Shown here: one piece after another, positions 9,432 to 17,874 of the stretch | Numbering within the stretch: position 1 is the first letter of the stretch | Layout of the letters: each line of letters starts with the position of its first letter | Assembly: GCA_016787755.1 (NCBI GenBank) | Contig: JAEUUA010000018.1 | Span: forward strand, 124,001-188,000 | DNA from: Cyclobacteriaceae bacterium | GTDB lineage: Bacteria > Bacteroidota > Bacteroidia > Cytophagales > Cyclobacteriaceae | DNA length: 64,000 nucleotides | Direction of reading: 5' to 3' | Made by a program: the position numbers and the translations under genes | The notes under the pieces: generated by a model | Seen by the model: the letters and a program-made list of their open reading frames with translations, nothing else | What the model was told of the DNA's origin: nothing | Databases searched by the model: none

Positions 9432-10658
9432 TTATACTAATTGTTTTAATGCAATCTCAAAAGACGTTTGAGCCAAACGGGTTCTCAATGAACTATTCTT
9501 TATAGATTTTTCAAGTGCCGTTCGAATTGTCCTTGAAATATCCATAAAAATTGCATCATCCGTCATACTAACCTCTTTTTCCATAAAATAAGCGAACACG
9601 CGCGCCATGCCACAATTGGCAATAAAATCCGGGATTACAGAAATTTTCTCGTCAGCATACAATCCTGTTGCACCAAAAAAGATTTCTTTATCAGCAAAGG
9701 GAACATTTGCTCCACAGGAAAAGACTTCAACCCCTGAATTAATCATTCTATCAATCTGATCTTTTGTAATTAATCTGGATGCTGCTGCCGGAATAAAAAC
9801 TTCAAATTCCAAATCCCAAATCTTTTGATTCACCAAATCAAAAGACAATAGGTCGTCCGTTATCAATCGATTTCCTTCCCTGTTAACCACAAGTTTATTT
9901 ATCTCTTCTGTAGAATAGCCCCGTTGATTTATTACCCCCCCTTCGCGGGTAAGAATGCCTACGATTTTTACCCCTCTTTGAGCAAGATAAAATCCTGCAG
10001 CTGCACCCACATTACCCCAGCCTTGAACCACAGCCCGTTTACCCTTTAATGTTCCGCCCCACAACTCATAATAATGTCTCACAGCTTCAGCTACTCCATA
10101 TCCTGTGCACATGTCTGCAACCGTATATTTCTTTTGCAAAGAGGGCGTGTAAGTTTCATTTTCTATAAGTTTAACCACCCCTTGACGCAATTGACCAATG
10201 CGATTTACTTTCTGGGGCTCGGTAGGTCTGTAGTGTCCGGTAAAAACTCCTTCCTGTGGATGCCATATCCCTACATCTTCAGTAATGGGGATTACCTCGT
10301 GTATTTCGTCCACATTTAAATCACCACCCGTGCCATAATAGTATTTGAGTAACGGCATTACAGCTGCATACCAACGCTGCAATACTCCTTCCTTACGCGG
10401 ATCGTTAGGATCGAAATTAATTCCAGATTTAGCACCTCCAATCGGGGGCCCCGAAACCGTGAACTTCACCTCCATCGTTTTTGCAAGAGATTCAACCTCT
10501 CGCTTATCCAGCCCAACACGCATGCGCGTGCCACCACCTGCTGCGCCACCCCGCAGGGAATTAATGACTACCCATCCTTCGGCTTCTGTTTCGGTGTCTT
10601 TCCATTCAAAAACAATTTCTGGTCTTTTGGTTTCAAACTTTTCAAGGAGGAGCTTCAT
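9432..10658 (-). CDS. Glu/Leu/Phe/Val family amino-acid dehydrogenase
   Basis: A 408-aa NAD(P)-dependent oxidoreductase that reversibly deaminates an amino acid to the 2-oxo acid and ammonia. The N-terminal catalytic domain has GGGTRMR (about 39-45) and the catalytic lysine motif PIGGAKSGI (about 72-80), followed by TGGDLNVDE. The C-terminal domain has the Rossmann dinucleotide motif GWGNVGAAAG (about 214-223) and a PAAASRLI segment. At 408 residues it is near the size of the hexameric glutamate/leucine dehydrogenases; whether the substrate is glutamate or a branched-chain amino acid cannot be settled by eye. A TATCTTTG -7 box (10681-10688, minus strand) lies 22 bp upstream of the start, in a divergent promoter region shared with coaX. 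Confidence 0.88.
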   Translation of the reverse strand: MKLLLEKFETKRPEIVFEWKDTETEAEGWVVINSLRGGAAGGGTRMRVGLDKREVESLAKTMEVKFTVSGPPIGGAKSGINFDPNDPRKEGVLQRWYAAVMPLLKYYYGTGGDLNVDEIHEVIPITEDVGIWHPQEGVFTGHYRPTEPQKVNRIGQLRQGVVKLIENETYTPSLQKKYTVADMCTGYGVAEAVRHYYELWGGTLKGKRAVVQGWGNVGAAAGFYLAQRGVKIVGILTREGGVINQRGYSTEEINKLVVNREGNRLITDDLLSFDLVNQKIWDLEFEVFIPAAASRLITKDQIDRMINSGVEVFSCGANVPFADKEIFFGATGLYADEKISVIPDFIANCGMARVFAYFMEKEVSMTDDAIFMDISRTIRTALEKSIKNSSLRTRLAQTSFEIALKQLV

Positions 10659-10680
10659 CTTGGTTCCATTAATACACTGC

Positions 10681-10688
10681 CAAAGATA
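10681..10688 (-). promoter_or_regulatory. Candidate -7 box for the amino-acid dehydrogenase
   Basis: TATCTTTG on the minus strand, an exact TAnnTTTG match, 22 bp before the start codon. I saw no TTG at the expected distance upstream, so only half of the promoter is supported. Confidence 0.45.
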
Positions 10689-10715
10689 TTAAAACACACA
10701 TGCAACTACTTTGCT

Positions 10716-10723
10716 TATTTTTG
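10716..10723 (+). promoter_or_regulatory. Candidate -7 box for coaX
   Basis: TATTTTTG matches TAnnTTTG and ends 16 bp before the coaX start, predicting a leader of about 10 nt. No clear -33 TTG was found. It sits back to back with the dehydrogenase -7 box. Confidence 0.35.
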
Positions 10724-10739
10724 TTTCTGAAGGAAATCT

Positions 10740-11459
10740 ATGAATCTTGTTGTTGACGCTGGTAATACACGCTTTAAGGTTGGTGCCTTTGACCATACTC
10801 AATTAATTCGGAAAGAATTTTTCACTCATGAAATGGACCTTAAAAAATTCATTGAGGAAAATTCGTACGATCATATCTTAGTAAGTTCAGTAAAATTTGA
10901 TCCAGCGGAAATTCTTAGCTGGTCATCAAGCATTGGGAAAAAAATAGTACTTACTTCATCCCTGCAACTTCCTATCAAGTTAGCCTACGCAACCCCATAC
11001 ACATTGGGTGTTGATCGCATAGCTGCCGCGTGTGGTGCAATGTTATTATTTCCGAATCGGGATTGCCTTGTAATTGATGCTGGAACCTGCATCAATTACG
11101 AATTCGTTGATTGCCACAAAATATACCACGGTGGAGCCATCTCACCGGGTATTTCAATGCGCTTTGAAGCCATGCATGCATTTACCTCCAAGTTGCCGTT
11201 AGTCACCTCAGTTTCTGAGAGCAACCTGATTGGTGATAGTACTGAATCCTGTATGCAAAGTGGAGTCATGAACGGAGTACTTGCGGAAGTGACAGAAATT
11301 ATTCAACGATATAAAGATTTATACCCCGAAATACACGTGATTTTAAGTGGTGGAGACCATTCGTTTTTTGAAAAGAATCTTAAACACCCCATATTTGTAG
11401 CCCCTGATCTCGTTTTTAACGGATTAAACGGGATTTTACTCTATCATGTTGAATTATAA
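10740..11459 (+). CDS. coaX: Type III pantothenate kinase
   Basis: A 239-aa cytoplasmic kinase that phosphorylates pantothenate in the first step of coenzyme A synthesis. Type III (CoaX) hallmarks are the N-terminal ASKHA phosphate-binding motif DAGNTR (residues 6-11), the TLGVDRIAA substrate motif (about 89-97), the second phosphate motif VIDAGTCIN (about 112-120), and SPGISMRFEAMH. Length is normal (240-260). The next gene starts 14 bp inside its 3' end, so the two are translationally coupled. It heads an envelope-biogenesis operon; the gene order coaX / barrel protein / TPR protein / lptC is, as I recall, common in Cytophagales. Confidence 0.93.
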   Translation: MNLVVDAGNTRFKVGAFDHTQLIRKEFFTHEMDLKKFIEENSYDHILVSSVKFDPAEILSWSSSIGKKIVLTSSLQLPIKLAYATPYTLGVDRIAAACGAMLLFPNRDCLVIDAGTCINYEFVDCHKIYHGGAISPGISMRFEAMHAFTSKLPLVTSVSESNLIGDSTESCMQSGVMNGVLAEVTEIIQRYKDLYPEIHVILSGGDHSFFEKNLKHPIFVAPDLVFNGLNGILLYHVEL

Positions 11460-12723
11460 GAAGATTTTCATTCACCTAGTTGGCCTCTCATTGCTCTTTT
11501 TTTTAGAAGCACGAGGCCAGGTAGCAAAATCGCCTTTTTCTTATGTAGGAATTGGCGAATACTATGGGAGTGCATTAGCTCATAATCAAGGCATGGCAGG
11601 AGTGGGAGTTAGCAATCCTCAATATTACTATCTTAATAATATGAACCCGGCACTGCTTGTTTTCAATCGGGCCACCGTTTTTGAAGCCGGACTTATTGGC
11701 GAGCGTAGAACAGTCAAAGGAAATGGAGCATCCGAGACTAACTCAAACGGTAATCTGAATTACCTCATTATGGGCTTCCCTGTTTTATATAATAAGTGGT
11801 CAACTTCTATCGGTTTGGCTCCTTATTCGGCAGTCAATTATCGACTTAATTATATTGATAATATTGAAGGAAGTACCAGTACTGTTAACGTTACTGAAAT
11901 TGGAAGTGGAGGCATCAATCAACTCTTTTGGTCAAATGGAGTTTCGTTGCATAAAAATCTTTCCATAGGGGCAAAGGCCACATATCTTTTTAGTTCTATT
12001 GTTTCTGAATATTCAAATGCTCTTTCTCAAAGTTCGCAACCGATCGCGTATTCCCCTACCCTTTATGAAAGAACCTATGTTAAAGATTTTAATTTTTCAG
12101 TAGGAGTATCCTACCATAAAGATTCAGTCTTTAGAAAGAATTATAATTTTAATGTTGGATTGGTTTACGATTTTAAATCAGAGTTGAATACACAGTATTT
12201 AATGCGTGTAGAGCGTAGATCATTATCAGGGATCGTAGATTCAACCACATTAGTTAATAACCAACCTGGCACCATTACATTGCCGCAGGCAATTTCAGGT
12301 GGGATATCTTTTGGGAAAGGAGTAAAATGGACAACCGGAATTGATTATACGTACCTTGATTATTCACAATTTAGAGATAATAAAGGCTCAAGTCAGGGGG
12401 CCACTCCCGGATGGAGATTAGCGTGGGGTGCAGAATTTACACCAGATCCTTCTGCATTGGGTAGTTATCTGAAACGGATGACGTATCGAACAGGGATAAG
12501 CTACGATAAATTTCCATATTTGATTAATGGCATGCCTGTTAAAGATTTTGGCATTAATTTTGGGTTCTCACTGCCAGCAGGCAGATTTTCAAGCCTTGAT
12601 TTTGCCCTTAAGGTTGGAAAAAGAGGAAATCTGAAGGATAATACGATTGAAGAAAACTATTTTAAGATTTATTTTGGTGTGACTTTTAACGATCAATGGT
12701 TTATTAGAAGAAGGTTTGATTAA
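11446..12723 (+). CDS. Outer-membrane beta-barrel-like protein, function unknown
   Basis: A 425-aa exported protein. A signal peptide occupies about residues 1-24 (hydrophobic VGLSLLFFLEARG-Q). The mature part opens with SPFSYVGIGEYYGSALAHNQGMAG and NNMNPALL, a pattern resembling FadL/OmpP1-like Bacteroidota proteins. It continues with alternating amphipathic strands rich in Gly, Tyr, Ser and Asn, ending with a Phe-rich strand and the basic tail WFIRRRFD. It probably forms an outer-membrane barrel, but the substrate or role is unknown. It overlaps coaX by 14 bp and is followed after 13 bp by a TPR protein, so it belongs to the coaX-lptC operon. A role in envelope assembly is inferred from position only. 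Confidence 0.7.
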   Translation: MLNYKKIFIHLVGLSLLFFLEARGQVAKSPFSYVGIGEYYGSALAHNQGMAGVGVSNPQYYYLNNMNPALLVFNRATVFEAGLIGERRTVKGNGASETNSNGNLNYLIMGFPVLYNKWSTSIGLAPYSAVNYRLNYIDNIEGSTSTVNVTEIGSGGINQLFWSNGVSLHKNLSIGAKATYLFSSIVSEYSNALSQSSQPIAYSPTLYERTYVKDFNFSVGVSYHKDSVFRKNYNFNVGLVYDFKSELNTQYLMRVERRSLSGIVDSTTLVNNQPGTITLPQAISGGISFGKGVKWTTGIDYTYLDYSQFRDNKGSSQGATPGWRLAWGAEFTPDPSALGSYLKRMTYRTGISYDKFPYLINGMPVKDFGINFGFSLPAGRFSSLDFALKVGKRGNLKDNTIEENYFKIYFGVTFNDQWFIRRRFD

Positions 12724-12736
12724 ATTTAACTGAACA

Positions 12737-14065
12737 ATGAAAATAACAATGAAAGCATCACTACTTGGATTAACACTTATAATCCTATCTTCTGTTTCTG
12801 GTTTCACACAGTGCAAAGAAGTAAAGTGGCCTGCCGATCCACAAGTAAGAGAAAAGGCCGAGGAGGCGGTTGCTCTGTATGGCGATGCACTAAAACAAAA
12901 AAATTATCGGGGTGCCGTTAAAAGCTTTCAATGGATGCTTACTACTGCACCCGATTGGAATACCCGTCTATACATAGATGGAACTGATATTTATAACAAT
13001 CTTGCTGCCGTTGAAAAAGATCCTGTAAAGAAACAAGTGTTGATTGATTCGCTCCTTATGTTGTATGACATGCGCATCAAACAATGTGGCGATGAAGAAA
13101 ATGTGCTAAACAGAAAAGCAATTTATGCTGCTACCTACAATGCCCAAAACAAAGCTAAAACTGCTGACGTGCTTGCCCTTTACGATAAGGTTTTTGAAAT
13201 CAGTGGAAATAATGTTCTTGAAAACAACCTGATGACCTACATGCAGGTAATTCAATTGAATCATGCGCTTTTGAAAAACATGACGGATGATCAAATTTTG
13301 CAACGGTACGACAAGTTATCGGAAGTAATCGATGCCAAAATCAAAAAAGCTCAAACTGAAGTGAAGCAGGGCGATGTTGACAGACTTAAGAAAACAAAAA
13401 GTGCCATTGATGACATCTTGATAAAGATTGTAAAGGTGGATTGTGAATTTGTAAAAAATAATCTTGAACCTAAGTTCAATCAAAATCCTAAGGATCTTGT
13501 CTTAACGAAGAGAATATTCCAATTCATGACCACCGGTGGTTGCATCGAAGATCCACTTTGGTTAAAAACAGCAGAAATTATTCATAAGGAAAGCCCAGAT
13601 TATGGTCTCGCGATTAACATGGCAAAAATTTATGCCAAGAATGGTAACATGGAAAAAGCAGAATCATTGGCAAATGAAGCCGTGGGATTAGCTTCAACTC
13701 CTGCCAATAAGGAGACCTCTAATATCTTTGTGGGCGACTTATTAACCCAAAAAGGAAGTAAATCTGCCGCACGCGAAGCCTATCGCAAAGCAGGCAAAGA
13801 AGGCCTTGAAAAAATTGGCGATTTGTATATGGGTTCCGGTAAAGATTGTGCTAAAGGGGTAAGCATGGCTGAAGATCGTTTGGTATACCTGGCTGCCTAC
13901 GACATGTATGCTAAAGCCGGCAATGGCCAGAAAATGGCACAGGCTAAAGCTCAATTTCCCTCGGTAACAGAATTATTCGAGATAAACTGGAAAGAAGGTG
14001 AAACCAAATCACTTGCATGCTGGGTAGGCGAAACAGTTGTGTTGCGCACCCGTGGTAAAGAATAA
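12737..14065 (+). CDS. Exported TPR-repeat protein
   Basis: A 442-aa protein with a signal peptide (about residues 1-25, ending Gly-Phe-Thr-Gln). The mature part is alpha-helical with degenerate tetratricopeptide repeats: an early unit around residues 35-75 (ALYGDALKQKNYRGAVKSFQWML) and later units around 285-375 (NMAKIYAKNGNMEKAESLANEAV, then GDLLTQKGSKSAAREAYRKAG). Several scattered cysteines (for example Cys-27, CGDEEN, VDCEF, GGCIEDP, KDCAKG) are compatible with an oxidised periplasmic location. It likely acts as a protein-interaction scaffold. It lies 13 bp after the barrel-like gene and is closed by a hairpin terminator before lptC. Confidence 0.75.
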   Translation: MKITMKASLLGLTLIILSSVSGFTQCKEVKWPADPQVREKAEEAVALYGDALKQKNYRGAVKSFQWMLTTAPDWNTRLYIDGTDIYNNLAAVEKDPVKKQVLIDSLLMLYDMRIKQCGDEENVLNRKAIYAATYNAQNKAKTADVLALYDKVFEISGNNVLENNLMTYMQVIQLNHALLKNMTDDQILQRYDKLSEVIDAKIKKAQTEVKQGDVDRLKKTKSAIDDILIKIVKVDCEFVKNNLEPKFNQNPKDLVLTKRIFQFMTTGGCIEDPLWLKTAEIIHKESPDYGLAINMAKIYAKNGNMEKAESLANEAVGLASTPANKETSNIFVGDLLTQKGSKSAAREAYRKAGKEGLEKIGDLYMGSGKDCAKGVSMAEDRLVYLAAYDMYAKAGNGQKMAQAKAQFPSVTELFEINWKEGETKSLACWVGETVVLRTRGKE

Positions 14066-14088
14066 TAGTATCAAATTTCTTTATAGAG

Positions 14089-14120
14089 GGCTGGCTGCAA
14101 GGCCGGCCTTCTTTATTTTA
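14089..14120 (+). terminator. Hairpin terminator between TPR gene and lptC
   Basis: A 7-bp GC-rich stem with one G-U pair (GGCTGGC/GCCGGCC, 14089-14095 and 14102-14108) and a TGCAAG loop, followed by TTCTTTATTTTA. It lies just before lptC, so it may be a partial terminator inside the operon. Confidence 0.65.
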
Positions 14121-14122
14121 AA

Positions 14123-14671
14123 ATGAATTCAGAAAAATTGTTCAGCATTAAATCAAGCTATTTAATCTTGTCTCTTTTGGTTTCTTTCCTTTCAGGATGT
14201 AATCAAATTGAAACTGCCAAGCCGGTTATCTATGAAGGGCCGTTAAGCGAAGCCGAAGAGGTAACTATGTTCTACACGGAAAAAGAAATAGTGAAGGTGA
14301 TGTTGAAGGCCGAGAAAATTTTTGAATTCCAAAATGGGGATCAGGAATTCCCCGAAGGAATCTACATTGAATTCTATGACGAGTTCGGAAAGAAAACATC
14401 TACCCTAAAAGCAAACAGCGCTTATTTTTTCAAAAACGAAAACAAATGGCGCGGACGAGGCGCTGTGGAAGTAATAAACATCGACAAGCAAGAGCAATTA
14501 AACACCGAGGAATTATTTTGGAAGCGGGACACAAAGAAAATATTCACCGATAAATTTGTGACTATCAAACTACAAAATGAAGTTATCTATGGCACCGGGT
14601 TAGAAGCTGATCAGGATTTGTCAAACTATCGGATCAAAAATCCGGAAGGTGAATTTGAAGTAGAGGGTTAA
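14123..14671 (+). CDS. lptC: LPS export periplasmic protein LptC (lipoprotein form)
   Basis: A 182-aa LptC homologue, the membrane-anchored periplasmic component that passes lipopolysaccharide from the LptBFG transporter to LptA. The N-terminus is a lipoprotein signal with Cys-26 in a Leu-Ser-Gly-Cys lipobox, rather than the transmembrane anchor of E. coli LptC. The mature part shows the LptC beta-jellyroll pattern: GIYIEFYDEFGKKTSTLKA, then an ANSAYFFKNENKWRGRG segment, NTEELFWKRDTKKIFTDKFVTI, and GTGLEADQDLSNYRIKNPEGE. Length fits the family. It follows a hairpin after the TPR gene and is followed 37 bp later by a 54-aa membrane protein gene. No other lpt genes are in the window. Confidence 0.85.
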   Translation: MNSEKLFSIKSSYLILSLLVSFLSGCNQIETAKPVIYEGPLSEAEEVTMFYTEKEIVKVMLKAEKIFEFQNGDQEFPEGIYIEFYDEFGKKTSTLKANSAYFFKNENKWRGRGAVEVINIDKQEQLNTEELFWKRDTKKIFTDKFVTIKLQNEVIYGTGLEADQDLSNYRIKNPEGEFEVEG

Positions 14672-14708
14672 TCTCAAAAATAAGAAATCAGGAAGAGCTT
14701 CTTGAATT

Positions 14709-14873
14709 ATGAAATTGTTAGATATTATTATTCTTTCGCTAGCCGCATTTTTCGTAATCATAGGAATTTATGAAACGATGACCGTTGGTATTGGTCAGTC
14801 CTATTGGGAGGTGATGATGGCTGTGATGCTCTTTTTCATTTACACTTATCGAAAGTTAAAAAAGCAAGCCTAA
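14709..14873 (+). CDS. 54-aa two-helix membrane protein
   Basis: A short gene of 55 codons with stop, starting ATG 37 bp after lptC. The protein begins MKLLDIIILSLAAFFVIIG and contains two hydrophobic segments (about residues 4-20 and 34-47) separated by YETMTVGIGQSYWEVM, and ends in a basic tail (YRKLKKQA). The layout suggests a hairpin of two membrane helices with a cytoplasmic positive end. Function unknown. Its position between lptC and the periplasmic foldase points to an envelope role, by context only. The coding call rests on coherent hydrophobic periodicity and operon position. Confidence 0.6.
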   Translation: MKLLDIIILSLAAFFVIIGIYETMTVGIGQSYWEVMMAVMLFFIYTYRKLKKQA

Positions 14874-14983
14874 GCAATATGGCCATATACCATTCCCAAT
14901 AGTTGCGGGTACCAACTCCCTGTGGATCTGCTAACTAATTGACTACCAACTACTATCAATTTCAAGGAATATTAAAACTCTCC

Positions 14984-15014
14984 TTTGTCGAATTGATATA
15001 ACGGGTTAAATTTG
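14984..15014 (+). promoter_or_regulatory. Bacteroidota sigma-A promoter for the PpiD/SurA-like gene
   Basis: TTTG at 14984-14987, a 19-bp spacer, then TAAATTTG at 15007-15014. This is the textbook -33/-7 arrangement of Bacteroidota housekeeping promoters. Transcription would begin near 15020, about 80 bp before the start codon. The bases after the -7 box (TTTGCGGTTCTTTAAA) resemble those of the ribosomal promoters in this window. Confidence 0.75.
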
Positions 15015-15101
15015 CGGTTCTTTAAACAAACCAGAAGGCTGGTTTTAGTGAAAGCCCTCAAAACAAGAATTTAATAGGTAAAACATATATAATTTTCTCT
15101 T

Positions 15102-17237
15102 ATGGCATTGATAGGAACATTGAGGAACAAGATGACCAAGTGGGTTGTAGGTTTTGTAGCAATTGCAATAGCAGCCTTTGTATTAAATGATCTTTTTGGT
15201 AACGGAACTCGCTCGGTATTTGGAAATGAGAATACGGTTGGAAAAATTGGAGGCAGTACCATAACGCTTAAAGAATACCAGGACGCAATTCTGGAGCGTG
15301 AAAATAATTATGCTCTCAACTTCGGGCGTCAGCCTGGCGATCGCGAAAGACCGTTGTTGCAACAGCAAGCATGGGAATTATTGATTGCTAAAAAAGCGAT
15401 TAAGCCTCAATTTGAAAAGGTAGGTATAGAAGTGACTCTTGATGAGACGTTAGATATGATCTGGGGTAAGAACATGGATGAAAATATAAAAAATTCATTT
15501 TTAGATTCAGCCGGAAATTTTGATCGAAAGGCTTTGTTAAGATACATCGAAGGAGTTGAGGGCCCTGCTCCTATTGAACCAAATGCACTTAATGCTTGGC
15601 AGCAAGGAAATTTTCGTTGGGTAACCTACAAAAATGAACTGTTGTTGGGCCGTGAGCGCATTAAATATGAAAACCTGTTACTGAAGACCAATTATGTTAC
15701 GGTAGCCGAAGCAGAACGCGATTACCATACTCAAAATGACGTTGCTGAAGTTAAGTATCTCTATGTCCCCTATTTTGTGGTAAGTGATTCATCTATTTCT
15801 GTTTCTGATAGCAATCTGAAAGATTATTACAACCGCAACAAGGCAAAGTATAAAGCTGAACAGACCCGTAGCTTAAGCTATGTAACCTTCCCCATCGTAG
15901 CCTCTTCAGCCGATTCTGCGGAAATTCGTCTGGAATTGGAGAAAATTGCGAACGACTTCAAAACCGTAAAAGAAGATTCATTATTTGCAGCTGCAAATAC
16001 AGAAGGAAAGGAACCTTTCACCAGATACACTGCTTCTTCATTACCAACATTTTTGGCTGATAAGAAAGATCAATTAACAATTGGTAATGTAATGGGCCCG
16101 TTTTTAGATGGCAATTCGTTCAAAGTTGTTAAGGTTGTAAAATCAGGAGTAGATACGATTGGTACTGCGAGGGCGAGCCACATATTATTTAAGTGGGATA
16201 ATGAAACCGATGCAGCTAAAAAAATTGCCAAGGAAAAAGCTAGAAAAGTGCTAGCAGAAATTAAAGGGGGTGCCAGCTTTGCTGCGAAAGCGCGTGAGTT
16301 TGGTACAGATGGAACTGCTACCCGAGGCGGAGACCTGGGATCATTTTCTTCAGGTGGTATGGTGAAGCCTTTTGAACAAGCTGTTTTCTCAGCTAAAAAA
16401 ACAGGTGTACTCAATGATGTTGTAGAAACACAGTTTGGCTATCATATTATTGATGTAACTGAAGTAGTTGATTATACTTCATATTCAGTTGCAACGATTG
16501 AGTTACAAATTTTGCCAAGTGACGAAACTCAAAATGATGCATTCTTAAAAGCGCAAAATTTTGCTATTGACTTATCCGGACTAGATGATTTCACGGATCG
16601 TGCTAAAAAGGAAAATTTAATAGTGATGACAGCCAATGATCTAAAAACAGCCGATCGTAGAATCAATACGTTAGGGGAAGCACGCACCATGGTGACATGG
16701 CTGTTCCGCGATGCAAAGATTGGTAAGGTATCAGATGTGTTTCCATTAGATTCGGATTATGTAGTAGCCATTATGACCGAAGAAACGAAGGAAGGAATTC
16801 GATCCTTTGAAGATGTGAAAGAAGAGATTGCGCCTGCCGTACGCAATGAAGTTAAAGGAAAAAAAATCATAGAAAAGTTAAAAAGCGAGACAGGCACGTT
16901 GGACGAATTAGCGAAGCTTTTTGGTACGGATGCAATTCTAGCTTCCTCCAGCGATTTGAAATTGAATTCTAATACATTACCAAGCGTAGGATTAGACCCT
17001 GTTGCCGTAGGTAAAATTTTCTCACTTGAAAATGGTAAACGATCTGAACCATTTGCTGGAGAAAATGGTGTGCTGGTGGCAGAGTTGCAGAACAAAACAA
17101 TTGCGCCATCAGTGGGTGATTACAGCGTCTTTCGCAATCAATTACTTCAAGGGTTAAATGGCAAGTCAGCTTACGCAATTTCTGAGGCGCTGAAGGAAGG
17201 GGCCAATATTGTAGATAAGCGTTACAAGTTCTTTTAA
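15102..17237 (+). CDS. Membrane-anchored periplasmic peptidyl-prolyl isomerase (PpiD/SurA-like)
   Basis: A 711-aa periplasmic folding factor for outer-membrane and secreted proteins. A single N-terminal helix (about residues 14-30, WVVGFVAIAIAAFVL) anchors it in the inner membrane. A SurA-N-like chaperone region follows (about 45-260, beginning VGKIGGSTITLKEYQDAI). A parvulin-type rotamase domain spans about 350-460 (ASHILFKWD, GGASFAAKAREFGTDGT, GGDLGSFSSGGMVKPFEQAVF, TQFGYHIIDV), and a further degenerate parvulin/SurA-like region reaches the C-terminus. This is the PpiD domain order, with length slightly above E. coli PpiD (623). It has its own promoter and terminator, so it is separable from the lptC operon. 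Confidence 0.88.
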   Translation: MALIGTLRNKMTKWVVGFVAIAIAAFVLNDLFGNGTRSVFGNENTVGKIGGSTITLKEYQDAILERENNYALNFGRQPGDRERPLLQQQAWELLIAKKAIKPQFEKVGIEVTLDETLDMIWGKNMDENIKNSFLDSAGNFDRKALLRYIEGVEGPAPIEPNALNAWQQGNFRWVTYKNELLLGRERIKYENLLLKTNYVTVAEAERDYHTQNDVAEVKYLYVPYFVVSDSSISVSDSNLKDYYNRNKAKYKAEQTRSLSYVTFPIVASSADSAEIRLELEKIANDFKTVKEDSLFAAANTEGKEPFTRYTASSLPTFLADKKDQLTIGNVMGPFLDGNSFKVVKVVKSGVDTIGTARASHILFKWDNETDAAKKIAKEKARKVLAEIKGGASFAAKAREFGTDGTATRGGDLGSFSSGGMVKPFEQAVFSAKKTGVLNDVVETQFGYHIIDVTEVVDYTSYSVATIELQILPSDETQNDAFLKAQNFAIDLSGLDDFTDRAKKENLIVMTANDLKTADRRINTLGEARTMVTWLFRDAKIGKVSDVFPLDSDYVVAIMTEETKEGIRSFEDVKEEIAPAVRNEVKGKKIIEKLKSETGTLDELAKLFGTDAILASSSDLKLNSNTLPSVGLDPVAVGKIFSLENGKRSEPFAGENGVLVAELQNKTIAPSVGDYSVFRNQLLQGLNGKSAYAISEALKEGANIVDKRYKFF

Positions 17238-17259
17238 TAATCATTACCAGAGAATACAG

Positions 17260-17294
17260 GCGTCCTGAGCAATGGGTTCAGGACGCTTTTTATT
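17260..17294 (+). terminator. Rho-independent terminator after PpiD/SurA-like gene
   Basis: A perfect 9-bp stem GCGTCCTGA/TCAGGACGC (17260-17268 and 17278-17286) with a 9-nt loop, followed by TTTTTATTTTA. Confidence 0.9.
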
Positions 17295-17308
17295 TTACAA
17301 TGTAATTT

Positions 17309-17572
17309 ATGGACGAGCAGTGGTTTGATAATTTTAAGATTCAGTTAGATCAGTATTACGCCTGGCCGGCCCTTTATACATTTAAGTTTATTGTGCCAAC
17401 CGGAAAAGAGAACGAGTTGAAAGCCCTGTTCCCCACCCATACGGCAACGGAAAGACCTTCCCGAAAGGGCAACTACACCAGTGTAACTGTTGAGGTAATG
17501 GCCCCAAACAGCGAAGCTGTTGTTGAATTTTATAAGGCCGCCACTAAAATTGAAGGAATCGTAGCCCTTTAA
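17309..17572 (+). CDS. DUF493 (YbeD-like) family protein
   Basis: An 87-aa small cytoplasmic protein of the DUF493/YbeD family, a ferredoxin-like fold of unclear function. Family features are the FKFIVPTGKENELKALFP segment (about 25-42), the RPSRKGNYTSVTVEV strand (about 49-63), and a closing ATKIEGIVAL strand. Length matches the usual 85-95. It begins 15 bp after the preceding terminator and sits before the pterin dehydratase and rsmI on the same strand. The start is the only in-frame ATG consistent with the family N-terminus. Confidence 0.85.
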   Translation: MDEQWFDNFKIQLDQYYAWPALYTFKFIVPTGKENELKALFPTHTATERPSRKGNYTSVTVEVMAPNSEAVVEFYKAATKIEGIVAL

Positions 17573-17641
17573 AACGATCTCAACTTAACAATAGCTTCGC
17601 TCTTTCTTCTAACTTTATCTCACCAATCAAACTGTTTGCTT

Positions 17642-17872
17642 ATGTGGAAAGAAGAAAACAATCGGTTAAAGAAAACTTTCAAATTTAAAAACTTTACAGA
17701 AGCCTTCGGTTTTATGACCAAAGTGGCGTTGGTTGCTGAAAAAGCTGATCATCATCCGTTATGGACAAACGTTTATAACACGGTTAGCTTTGAACTAAGC
17801 ACCCATGATGCAGGAGATGTTGTTACAGATAAAGATCGCGATCTGGCCAAAGCGATTGATCAATTGGTGTAA
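17642..17872 (+). CDS. Pterin-4a-carbinolamine dehydratase
   Basis: A 76-aa enzyme that dehydrates 4a-hydroxytetrahydropterin to regenerate the pterin cofactor of aromatic amino-acid hydroxylases. The active-site signature is clear: [17 protein letters not shown], with the tandem His and Pro, then the [15 protein letters not shown] segment. A TTG two codons upstream is in frame, but the ATG at 17642 gives the better N-terminus (MWKEENN). It is at the short end of the family. No aromatic hydroxylase is visible here. The stop is 2 bp before the GTG start of rsmI, suggesting coupled translation. Confidence 0.88.
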   Translation: MWKEENNRLKKTFKFKNFTEAFGFMTKVALVAEKADHHPLWTNVYNTVSFELSTHDAGDVVTDKDRDLAKAIDQLV

Positions 17873-17874
17873 CT

